Assembly (NCBI GenBank): GCA_013099195.1
Contig: CP039999.1
Coordinates: forward strand, 1-64,000
Reading direction: 5' to 3'
DNA: 64,000 bases
Origin: Candidatus Saccharibacteria bacterium oral taxon 488
Lineage (GTDB): Bacteria > Patescibacteriota > Saccharimonadia > Saccharimonadales > Saccharimonadaceae
This document shows, piece by piece, positions 51,113 through 58,398 of the stretch. The notes under the pieces are model-generated. The model saw only the letters and a program-made list of their open reading frames with translations. It had not been told where the DNA came from and made no database searches. Position 1 is the stretch's first letter; each line of letters starts with the position of its first letter. The position numbers were made by a program, and so were the translations under genes.

Positions 51113-51167
51113 ATTATAGACAAAAAGCCGCTCCGGTTGCAACCGCTAGCGGACTTTCTGTTATAAT
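51113..51167. promoter_or_regulatory. Symmetric divergent promoters of the ABC exporter and tRNA-Ser(GGA)
   Basis: A central palindromic TTGCAA (51137-51142) can serve as -35 both ways: minus-strand TATAAT (51118-51113, 18-bp spacer) for the ABC ATPase, and plus-strand TATAAT (51162-51167, 19-bp spacer) for the tRNA. Confidence 0.5.
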
Positions 51168-51176
51168 ATGCATCAC

Positions 51177-51268
51177 GGAAGGATGCAGGAGTGGTTGAAC
51201 TGGCACGCCTGGAAAGTGTGTAGGCTCTTCACGGGGCCTCCGGGGTTCGAATCCCCGTCCTTCCGCCA
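51177..51268 (+). tRNA. tRNA-Ser (anticodon GGA), CCA encoded
   Basis: Acceptor GGAAGGA/TCCTTCC, anticodon loop CTGGAAA with GGA, long variable arm, T-arm GGGGTTCGAATCCCC, encoded GCCA. Confidence 0.93.
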
Positions 51269-51311
51269 GAGTTGATACCTATTCCTCAGCATCATCGATA
51301 GAGTGGAAATT

Positions 51312-52103
51312 ATGATCTTACCAAAACTCGTTCAATTCCACAATGAAGCAAACGTTGGCGTCTTTTTGCGTGGGATTCATTCGATTGGGAATGGGTGGTG
51401 GTATGCCCAAGGGCAGTCGGGAATTGACGACTGCTACTGGAACTACGCTTACCGCGTTGATGGGAGGGCGCCTTCGAAGGGGGACATGGCGCAGATATCC
51501 ACCTACTGTAGGCAGTACGGATATCCTCTCAACATCTGGACTACGGATTCGCTTAACGACGTGTCCTTTTCTCTGGAATCTCGTGAAGCATGGATGGTCT
51601 TGGTCAACAACACTGCGCTAACAGGCTATTCCACCACCGATTCCTCGGGAGCTTCCATCACGATCGTGGCTCGGCCCGATAAGGATATGTTGATGGTCTT
51701 CGAGGCTGCGTATGGCACTTCCGAGGAGGAGGGCGAGGGGATTGGCTATTCTGGGCTCCCCTTTGCATATGTGCGGTCGTATGCACAACAGGAGCCCAAG
51801 CATCCGTTGATTCATGCCGTACATAGCAAGGTTACGGTAGACGGTCGGTGTGTCGCAGTCGGCTCGGCCCTGATTGGGCCAGATGTTGGGGCGATCTACT
51901 CGGTAGGAACAGCCCCTGATTCCAGAAGAAAAGGCTACGGCTCTCTTGCTACAAAAGCAATAGCGCGTGAGGTAAACGCGCGGTTTAAGCACGACAATCC
52001 TACAATTCTGCTGCAGACTGAAGCGGACTCGCCAGTGGAGGAGATGTACTCGTCTCTAGGGTTTGAAAGAGTGACTTGTGGAAAGCTGTATAGTGGTGAA
52101 TGA
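51312..52103 (+). CDS. GNAT family N-acetyltransferase
   Basis: About 263 residues from ATG 51312; a GTG at 51303 is also possible but lacks a ribosome site. The C-terminal half is a GNAT domain with the acetyl-CoA loop SRRKGYGSLATKAIARE and the late strand YSSLGFERV. The N-terminal half (about 1-110) is Trp/Tyr-rich and not recognised. Substrate unknown. Its stop overlaps the ATG of a truncated frame as ATGA. Confidence 0.78.
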   Translation: MILPKLVQFHNEANVGVFLRGIHSIGNGWWYAQGQSGIDDCYWNYAYRVDGRAPSKGDMAQISTYCRQYGYPLNIWTTDSLNDVSFSLESREAWMVLVNNTALTGYSTTDSSGASITIVARPDKDMLMVFEAAYGTSEEEGEGIGYSGLPFAYVRSYAQQEPKHPLIHAVHSKVTVDGRCVAVGSALIGPDVGAIYSVGTAPDSRRKGYGSLATKAIAREVNARFKHDNPTILLQTEADSPVEEMYSSLGFERVTCGKLYSGE

Positions 52104-52183
52104 TGGATGAATACGATTCTCGGTTAATGGAGCGTGCGTTGGGTGCGGCTCGTAGCGTGGTGCAGAATGGCGAGAACCCCTAA
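52100..52183 (+). pseudogene. Truncated remnant, possibly the N-terminus of a deaminase
   Basis: Coupled to the GNAT gene by ATGA, the frame reads MMDEYDSRLMERALGAARS and ends in NGENP then TAA, 27 residues in all. The pattern (M--AL--A, then -NP) resembles the start of cytidine/RibD-type deaminases just before their VGAVIV motif. The same frame stays open for 60 codons after the TAA, without the HAE zinc motif. Likely a broken gene. Confidence 0.35.
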
Positions 52184-52335
52184 GACGTCGATATTAGCTG
52201 GTGGTCATCCATAACCGCGGGCTATATCCTCGTCGATACGCCTCGAGGGGCGACCACTAATGATTGCCTCCGTGGCTCGTTGGCGGAGAGTAATCAGTTA
52301 GCGAGCTGCTTTCATTGTAAAATTCACAAATCCTC

Positions 52336-52364
52336 TTGTCACGCCACATCTAGTGCTTTATCAT
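52336..52364 (+). promoter_or_regulatory. Promoter of the ribonucleotide reductase cluster
   Basis: TTGTCA (52336-52341), 17-bp spacer, TATCAT (52359-52364). The start is near 52371. Confidence 0.6.
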
Positions 52365-52372
52365 AGTATACA

Positions 52373-52387
52373 TACACTAAATGTGTA
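52373..52387 (+). promoter_or_regulatory. NrdR-box-like operator
   Basis: Perfect dyad TACAC-TAAAT-GTGTA placed at about +2 to +16 of the predicted transcript. It resembles the NrdR box (ACAC...GTGT), though the centre is shorter than the consensus. A single box is seen, while NrdR usually uses two. Confidence 0.45.
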
Positions 52388-52482
52388 GAGGGTACTAAAC
52401 AAAAAGCAAATAGACGAGAGGGGTCAGTCGCCACCACAGAGAGGTCGGCGGTAGTTTTGCTGAGCATCGAGGAGGGAAATAG

Positions 52483-54891
52483 GTGCAACAAATCAACGTC
52501 ATCAAACGCGACGGGACGAAAGAGCCGTTTGATGCCAATAAAATTAACGCGGCGATTTTGAAGGCTTGCGACGGGCTGCCAGATCAGGTTTCTAAGGTGG
52601 TACAGGTGGCGACCGAGCTGCAGCTGACGCTATTTGACGGGATTACCACCGAGCAGCTGGACGAGGCGGTGATTCAGACGGTTTTACAGAATGTCAAGGA
52701 TGACCCAGATTATGATAAAATCGCAGCCCGCTTACTGCTAAAGACTATTTATAAGAGTATTTTGGGCGACTACGAGACGGCCGACGAATTAAAGAAATTG
52801 CATGCACGGGAGTTTCCGAAGTTTGTTAAAGCGGCGGTCAAGGACGGTCTGCTCGATAAGCGGATGGGTGATGACCGGTTTGATTTGAAAAAGTTGGGTG
52901 AAGCATTACAGCCAGAACGCGACGATCTCAGTAAATATCTCGGTGTGATGACCAATAAAAACCGCTACGCCTTGCGCAAACAAAGCGGCGACCCGTTGGA
53001 AACGCCGCAATTTACTCATATGCGTATCGCTATGGGACTTAGCTATAACGAACCGGATCCAACTGCAGCAGCGATTGAATTTTATGAACACATGAGTAAG
53101 TTGGAATATCTGCCGGGCGGCTCGACGCGGGTCAATGCTGGCGGCTCGTTCCCGCAGCTTAGCAATTGTTTTTTGCTAAATGTTGATGACGATATGGAAT
53201 CAATTGCCAAGAGTGTGCGGGATACGATGTTTATCGCCAAGGGTACTGGCGGTATCGGCATCGGTTTTACGAAGTTGCGGGCAGCCGGTAGCCCAGTTAA
53301 AACCACTAATACTGAATCAACTGGCCCAATTCCTTTCATGAAGATGATCGATACCGCGCTGTTTGCGGTTAGCCGTAAGGGTAAGAAAGCTGGTGCGGCA
53401 GCAATTTATATGGAGAACTGGCACCTCAATTTTGGGCAATTCATTGATTTGCGCTCCAATTCTGGCGACCCGTATATGCGGACGCGCTTTGCCAACACCG
53501 CGGTATTTATCTCTGATGAGTTTATGAAGCGGGTGCAGAAAGATCAAGATTGGTATCTGTTCGACCCAGCGGAAACGCCAGATTTGCCAGAGTTATATGG
53601 TGAAGAATTTTCCGTGCGCTACAAAGAGTACATCAAGTTGGCTGAAGCTGGTAAAATGCGCGTCTTTGAGAAGACATCGGCTCGCCAGCAATTTAAGCAG
53701 ATTTTGACTAGCCTGCAGGCCACTAGCCACCCATGGCTCACCTGGAAGGACACTATCAATGTGCGGGCGCTGAACAATAACACCGGTACGATTCATCTGA
53801 GCAATCTGTGTACGGAAATTACCTTACCTCAAGACAAGGATAATATCGCCACCTGTAACTTGGTTAGTATCAATCTGTCAGCGTTTTTGCGTGAGGATAA
53901 GACTTGGGACTGGGATCGTTTGCAAGAGGCTTCACGGGCAGCGATTCGGCAATTGGATAATCTGATCGATATTACTGAGACGCCAGTTAAAGAGGCAATG
54001 CACGCCAATCAGCAGACGAGAGCTGTTGGGCTGGGCATGATGGGTTTTTCGGACGTATTGGAAAAACTCGGTTATTGCTATGAATCGAGCGAAGCCTATG
54101 AGTTGATTGACCAATTGACCGAGTTTATCAGTTACCACGCCATCGACCAGTCAGCGGATTTGGCGGCCAAGTTAGGCAGCTATCCGACATATAACGGCAG
54201 CGGCTGGAGTAAGGGTGTTTTGCCGATTGATACGGTGGCGGAATTGTCGAACAATCGCAAGGTTAAGGTGAAAATTGATAACAAAACCCGTCTAGATTGG
54301 GATAAACTACGCAAAAAAGTTAAAAAAGGTATGCGTAACGCCACTTTGATGGCCATTGCACCGACCGCTAACATCGGTCATGTGGCAGGAACGACCCCAG
54401 GGATTGATCCGCAGTTTGCTCAGATTTTTAGCCGCTCGACGCTGAACGGTAAGTTCTTAGAGGTAAACAATAATTTAGTGCGTGATCTTAAGCGGTTGAA
54501 CCTGTGGGATGAAATTAAGGAAGAAGTATTTGCTAATCAAGGGGATATTCAGCACATTGATGCTATTCCGCAGAAGTTGAAAGATGTCTATAAAACCAGC
54601 TTCCAATTAAGCCCGTATGCATTCATTGAAGTAGCAGCCCGGGCACAAAAATGGGTCGACCAGGCGATTAGCCGTAATATGTATCTTGAGACTCGTGATA
54701 TTGATGAATATGTGGAGATTTATTCTGAAGCTTGGCGACGTGGCCTAAAAACCACCTACTACTTGCACGTTAAGCCACGCCATCAGTCAGAGCAGACCAC
54801 GGTTTCAGTGGAAAAATTAGCAGAACAGAAGATTCGAACTGGCGCTAAAACGCGCGGGTTTGGATTTGCTAAAGTTAAAAGAGGAGAATAA
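52483..54891 (+). CDS. nrdA: Class I ribonucleoside-diphosphate reductase, alpha subunit, lacking C-terminal cysteines
   Basis: The 802-residue protein, GTG start after AGGAGG, has an N-terminal ATP cone (INVIKRDGTKEPFDANKI onward). Catalytic residues are present: Cys229 (SNCFLLNV), Asn441-Cys443-Glu445 (NLCTEI), Cys458 (ATCNLVS), and the radical-transfer Tyr pair in KTTYYLHVKPRH. After that pair the tail of about 40 residues ends FAKVKRGE and contains no Cys. Class I enzymes normally carry a C-terminal Cys pair that relays electrons from thioredoxin. The whole protein has only five Cys. nrdB follows after 1 nt. Confidence 0.93.
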   Translation: MQQINVIKRDGTKEPFDANKINAAILKACDGLPDQVSKVVQVATELQLTLFDGITTEQLDEAVIQTVLQNVKDDPDYDKIAARLLLKTIYKSILGDYETADELKKLHAREFPKFVKAAVKDGLLDKRMGDDRFDLKKLGEALQPERDDLSKYLGVMTNKNRYALRKQSGDPLETPQFTHMRIAMGLSYNEPDPTAAAIEFYEHMSKLEYLPGGSTRVNAGGSFPQLSNCFLLNVDDDMESIAKSVRDTMFIAKGTGGIGIGFTKLRAAGSPVKTTNTESTGPIPFMKMIDTALFAVSRKGKKAGAAAIYMENWHLNFGQFIDLRSNSGDPYMRTRFANTAVFISDEFMKRVQKDQDWYLFDPAETPDLPELYGEEFSVRYKEYIKLAEAGKMRVFEKTSARQQFKQILTSLQATSHPWLTWKDTINVRALNNNTGTIHLSNLCTEITLPQDKDNIATCNLVSINLSAFLREDKTWDWDRLQEASRAAIRQLDNLIDITETPVKEAMHANQQTRAVGLGMMGFSDVLEKLGYCYESSEAYELIDQLTEFISYHAIDQSADLAAKLGSYPTYNGSGWSKGVLPIDTVAELSNNRKVKVKIDNKTRLDWDKLRKKVKKGMRNATLMAIAPTANIGHVAGTTPGIDPQFAQIFSRSTLNGKFLEVNNNLVRDLKRLNLWDEIKEEVFANQGDIQHIDAIPQKLKDVYKTSFQLSPYAFIEVAARAQKWVDQAISRNMYLETRDIDEYVEIYSEAWRRGLKTTYYLHVKPRHQSEQTTVSVEKLAEQKIRTGAKTRGFGFAKVKRGE

Positions 54892-54892
54892 T

Positions 54893-55894
54893 ATGGCAGA
54901 TTATCAACATCCTAAACAGGGAATTTTGGGCTCAGGCTTGCGCGATGGGCTGAGCTTGCACCCAATTCGTTATCCGTGGGCATACGATTTATACAACCAA
55001 GCAGTGGCTAATACCTGGTTCCCAAACGAGGTGCAGTTAGTACAAGATTTGGCGGATTTTGAGAAACTCAGTGACGAGGAAAAGCATGCGCTCAAAACCG
55101 TCATTAGTTATCTTAACCCAAACGAGCTACTGATCAACAAGTCGCTGGCATTTGGCATTTATCCGTACGTCAATGCCGCTGAAGCGCAGCTCTATCTGTC
55201 AAAGCAGATGTGGGAAGAGGCCAATCACTTCATGACGTTTGAATATATCATCGAGACGTTTCCGTTTGACCGTGAGGAAATTTATGCGGCGGGCTTTGGT
55301 AAGAAATCGTTGGCTGACAAGGCAGATTTCCAGAACAAGCACCTCGATGTCATGCTGGATCCAAACCTCGACATCTATACATTGGAGGGCAAAAAAGACT
55401 TTGTCCGCTCGCTGGTGGCCTATAACATTGTTCTTGAGGGTATCTGGTTCTACTCGGGCTTTATGGTTGGCATGAGCTTCCGTCAGCGCAACTTGCTGCG
55501 CAATGTCGGTACATTGCTGGACTGGATCACCAAGGATGAGAACTTGCACTTGACCTTTGGTATCAATTTGCTACTGACTATTTTGGACGAAAACCCAGAG
55601 CTGCAAACCCAGGAATTTGCCGAGGAAATTCGTGGGCTTATCCTGCAGGCGGTTGAGCTGGAAAAAGAATACAACAAGGACATGTTACCAAAGGGGATCT
55701 TGGGCCTAAACGCTGATTATGTCAATCAATACGTCATGCACATGACTGACCGGCGCTTGGTTGAACTTGGATTTGAGCCGGAGTACAACGTAGCCAACCC
55801 AGCCAAATGGATGGCCACCGCAAACGACACTTTGGAATTGGTCAATTTCTTTGAAAGCACTAACACCAGCTATGAAGTAAACACCACGAAGTAA
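54893..55894 (+). CDS. nrdB: Ribonucleotide reductase beta subunit, class Ic-like (Phe in place of radical Tyr)
   Basis: The 333-residue protein makes the radical for NrdA. Metal ligands align with E. coli NrdB at identical spacing: Glu78 (for Asp84), Glu109 and His112 (EEANH), Glu182 (LEGIW), Glu216 and His219 (DENLH). The position of Tyr122 is Phe116 (HFMTF). Glu as first ligand and Phe at the radical site are the two marks of class Ic enzymes such as Chlamydia, which use a Mn/Fe cofactor instead of a tyrosyl radical. AGAGGAG precedes the ATG. Confidence 0.93.
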   Translation: MADYQHPKQGILGSGLRDGLSLHPIRYPWAYDLYNQAVANTWFPNEVQLVQDLADFEKLSDEEKHALKTVISYLNPNELLINKSLAFGIYPYVNAAEAQLYLSKQMWEEANHFMTFEYIIETFPFDREEIYAAGFGKKSLADKADFQNKHLDVMLDPNLDIYTLEGKKDFVRSLVAYNIVLEGIWFYSGFMVGMSFRQRNLLRNVGTLLDWITKDENLHLTFGINLLLTILDENPELQTQEFAEEIRGLILQAVELEKEYNKDMLPKGILGLNADYVNQYVMHMTDRRLVELGFEPEYNVANPAKWMATANDTLELVNFFESTNTSYEVNTTK

Positions 55895-55899
55895 CTGCC

Positions 55900-56298
55900 A
55901 TGGACAAAATTACAACAGATATTTTAGATACAGTTGAAATTGGCGCTTTGGCGACTGTTAATCGCGATCGCACGCCGTTAATCACGCCGCTCCACTTTGT
56001 ACGTTATAAAAATGACAACATTATTTGGATTTCTGACCGACAGTCTCGCCATGCCGTTAATGCCTACCGCAGCGGTGTTGTAGAATTTGTAGTGTGGAAT
56101 GATCAAAAGAGTGCTGTCTTTTTGACAACAAAGGTACGAGAGTTGCCAGAGGAAGAGGAGGCGGCGGCTTTGCAGGCGTATGCCAATAAGTTAGGCGACT
56201 TCATGCCGCGCGTGGAAAATAGGCAAATTTACATCATGCCAATTGGTAATCTTGATGAAAAAACTACAACAGGAAATTGGCTGCACTATGTTGCATAA
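55900..56298 (+). CDS. Pyridoxamine 5'-phosphate oxidase-like flavin-binding protein
   Basis: The 132-residue split-barrel protein starts with a short helix then GALATVNRDRTPLITPLHFV and IIWISDRQSRHAVNAY, typical of the PNPOx-like FMN/F420 family. It follows nrdB by 5 nt with no ribosome site of its own, so translation is probably coupled. A redox role linked to nucleotide reduction is tempting but unsupported. Confidence 0.8.
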   Translation: MDKITTDILDTVEIGALATVNRDRTPLITPLHFVRYKNDNIIWISDRQSRHAVNAYRSGVVEFVVWNDQKSAVFLTTKVRELPEEEEAAALQAYANKLGDFMPRVENRQIYIMPIGNLDEKTTTGNWLHYVA

Positions 56299-56314
56299 AC
56301 GCTACATGTAGCGT
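56299..56314. repeat. Perfect 16-bp palindrome after the nrd genes
   Basis: ACGCTACATGTAGCGT, with partial extension on both sides (TGC...GCA). It lies just after the stop of the PNPOx-like gene and before the CxxC peptide gene. It could be an operator or a weak terminator (followed by ATTAT). Confidence 0.6.
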
Positions 56315-56358
56315 ATTATAAGCATAAGCAGATACTAAATATATAGAAAGACAGGAAC

Positions 56359-56532
56359 ATGAACGCAAGTCAAATTATTTCTGACGACATGACTTTGGAA
56401 GAAAAATTGAATGCCATTGATGCGGCGATGCAGGCAGCGCAGGCGGTGGCCGACGAGCAGGCAAAGAAGTCTGGCGGCATTGCGGCGCCACTCGATCCCG
56501 CAAGTTTGACAGTGTGTGACGGTTGTGAATAA
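56359..56532 (+). CDS. 57-residue protein ending in CxxC
   Basis: ATG 56359 (MNASQIISDDMTLEEKLN) gives a short helical, Ala/Asp/Glu-rich protein whose tail is LTVCDGCE. GACAGGAA lies just upstream and a terminator follows at once, so it looks like a real small gene. A C-terminal dithiol is the feature missing from the NrdA encoded 1.5 kb upstream. No family is recognised. A zinc or redox role is inference. Confidence 0.6.
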   Translation: MNASQIISDDMTLEEKLNAIDAAMQAAQAVADEQAKKSGGIAAPLDPASLTVCDGCE

Positions 56533-56538
56533 AACAAC

Positions 56539-56564
56539 AGAGGTGTCAATTCGACGCCTCTTTT
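56539..56564 (+). terminator. Terminator after the CxxC peptide gene
   Basis: Arms AGAGGTGTC and GACGCCTCT (one G-T pair), loop AATTC, then TTT. It separates the nrd region from pyrG. Confidence 0.65.
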
Positions 56565-56581
56565 GATAGGTTGGAGAAGTG

Positions 56582-58159
56582 ATGACAAAGAGATATATTT
56601 TTGTAACCGGTGGGGTATTGTCTGGTGTTGGCAAGGGCATCACGGCGGCGAGTATCGGCGCGGTATTGCAGGCCAAAGGCATCGCCGTGTCGGCACAAAA
56701 GTGCGATCCGTATCTGAATGTTGATGCTGGACTATTGAACCCAAAAGAGCATGGCGAGTGCTTTGTGACCAAGGACGGTGCCGAGACCGATTTGGATTTG
56801 GGTCATTACGAGCGGTTTTTGGATTTGGAACTGACGCGGAAAAACACCACACTGTCGGGCCGGCTGCTGCGCGATTTGATCGCCAATGAGCGGGCCGGTA
56901 AGTTTGGCGGCCAGACGGTACAGATGGTGCCGCATTTGACTAATTCTATCAAGGCGGCTATCCGCGAGGCGGCCGAGGGCGACGTCCACATCGTGGAAAT
57001 TGGCGGTACGGTCGGCGACTACGAAGGCCTAAGTTTTATCGAGGCGATTCGCGGTTTTGCGCTGGATGTGGGGCGGGAAAATTGCCTGTTCGTGCACGTG
57101 GTGTATGTACCATTTTTGGAGGCATCTCATGAATATAAGACCAAGCCGGCTCAGAATGCGCTGGCGGATCTTCGCGGTTTTGGCATTATGCCGGATGTGG
57201 TGGCAGTCCGGACGGAGGGCCATGACAAGCCGCCGCGCAGTATCGGCGAAAAAATTGCTATTTCATCTGGCGTGCGCCAGGAGGGAATTATTATGATGCC
57301 AAATGTTGATACGGTATATGAAGTGCCATTGACGGTGTATCGCGATCTGGGCAAGTTATTGGGCGAATTTACCGACAATTCAGTGGAGCCGAATTTGCAG
57401 CGATGGAAACGTTTGGCAAAGCGTGATAAAACTGAGTATGCCAAGCGGGTAACCGTCGGTCTGGTGGCTAAATACATTGATAATTCTGATACCTACTTGT
57501 CGGTGACTGAGGCGCTAAAGTCTGCCGCTTGGGCGAACAAAAGCGAGATTTCTATCAAGTGGATTAACGCTGAGACGGCGAGCGAAGCTGATTTTGCCAG
57601 CGTTGACGCTATCGTGGTGCCGGGTGGTTTTGGTACGCGCGGCGTGGAGGGCAAGATTAAGGCGGCTGAGTATTGTATAAAAAACAACAAACCATATTTA
57701 GGAATTTGTCTTGGCCTGCAGGCGGCGGTCATTGCGGCAGCGCGCCTTGGCGGCGTAGCGAATGCTAACAGTGAAGAGTTTGGCGCTGAGCCTGGCGCGA
57801 ATGTGGTGTACATCATGGACGGCCAGCAGGGCAAGCAGTCGACCGGCGGCACGATGCGCCTCGGCGATTATCCGGCGGTGCTGAAATCTGGTTCACTTGT
57901 GGCTAAAACATACGGTTTAACAGAGGTAACTGAGCGGCATCGCCATCGCTACGAAGTGAATCAAGAGTTTGTTCAAGCGATTGAGCGGGGCGGTTTGGTG
58001 ATTTCCGGCACATCGCCGGACGGCCAGCTGGTGGAATTTATCGAAGCGCCGCATCATCGGTATTTCGTGGCTACGCAAGCTCACCCTGAATTTAAGTCGC
58101 GCCCATTCCGACCGCATCCGCTATTTGACGGGCTGATTCGAGCTGCCTTGACAAAGTAA
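56582..58159 (+). CDS. pyrG: CTP synthase
   Basis: The 525-residue enzyme makes CTP from UTP and glutamine. The synthetase domain has FVTGGVLSGVGKGITAAS and DPYLNVDAG; the class I glutaminase has the nucleophile region LGICLGLQAAVI and a C-terminal His-Glu at THPEF-like AQAHPEFKSRP. ATG 56582 follows GGAG; a GTG one codon earlier is possible. Confidence 0.97.
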   Translation: MTKRYIFVTGGVLSGVGKGITAASIGAVLQAKGIAVSAQKCDPYLNVDAGLLNPKEHGECFVTKDGAETDLDLGHYERFLDLELTRKNTTLSGRLLRDLIANERAGKFGGQTVQMVPHLTNSIKAAIREAAEGDVHIVEIGGTVGDYEGLSFIEAIRGFALDVGRENCLFVHVVYVPFLEASHEYKTKPAQNALADLRGFGIMPDVVAVRTEGHDKPPRSIGEKIAISSGVRQEGIIMMPNVDTVYEVPLTVYRDLGKLLGEFTDNSVEPNLQRWKRLAKRDKTEYAKRVTVGLVAKYIDNSDTYLSVTEALKSAAWANKSEISIKWINAETASEADFASVDAIVVPGGFGTRGVEGKIKAAEYCIKNNKPYLGICLGLQAAVIAAARLGGVANANSEEFGAEPGANVVYIMDGQQGKQSTGGTMRLGDYPAVLKSGSLVAKTYGLTEVTERHRHRYEVNQEFVQAIERGGLVISGTSPDGQLVEFIEAPHHRYFVATQAHPEFKSRPFRPHPLFDGLIRAALTK

Positions 58160-58176
58160 AAAACTTATGCTAGCAT
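58148..58176 (+). promoter_or_regulatory. Strong promoter of the 51-residue gene
   Basis: Perfect TTGACA (58148-58153) in the last codons of pyrG, 17-bp spacer ending TGC, TAGCAT (58171-58176). It leaves a leader of about 30 nt with AAAGGAA. Confidence 0.6.
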
Positions 58177-58212
58177 ACAGCCAGATAGTACCTAAAATAA
58201 AAAGGAATAAAA

Positions 58213-58368
58213 ATGGCTGAAGAAACAATTGAAATGCAGGATCCGCTTGATAAGACGACGCTGAGTCATGACGATGCCTCGGCACTTGGGTATGTTTTGC
58301 GTCACGTCAAGGGCTCGAGTCCGAGTTCGGTGACGCTGCTGCAGCTGGAAGAAATGGGTCAGGAGTAA
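58213..58368 (+). CDS. 51-residue acidic protein, unknown
   Basis: ATG 58213 (MAEETIEMQDPLDKTTLS) follows AAAGGAATAAAA and its own promoter. It has no Cys, no membrane segment and a Ser-rich centre. It ends 30 nt before argS. Coding is supported mainly by promoter and ribosome site placement. Confidence 0.5.
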   Translation: MAEETIEMQDPLDKTTLSHDDASALGYVLRHVKGSSPSSVTLLQLEEMGQE

Positions 58369-58385
58369 AACTGCTTGTTGTCTGC

Positions 58386-58391
58386 TATACT
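58386..58391 (+). promoter_or_regulatory. Extended -10 promoter of argS, leaderless
   Basis: TGC-TATACT (58386-58391), then GGAAGGT and the ATG at 58399. The 7-nt gap contains a purine-rich stretch that would only act as a ribosome site on read-through mRNA. Confidence 0.55.
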
Positions 58392-58398
58392 GGAAGGT

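Larger units (their letters stand above)
52184..52482 (+). other. Upstream region of the nrd cluster
   Basis: No convincing gene. It holds an imperfect inverted repeat (ATTAG-GTGGTC near 52192 and GACCACTAAT near 52252), the nrd promoter (52336-52364), an operator-like dyad (52373-52387), and about 95 nt of leader with AGGAGG before the GTG at 52483. Confidence 0.6.
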
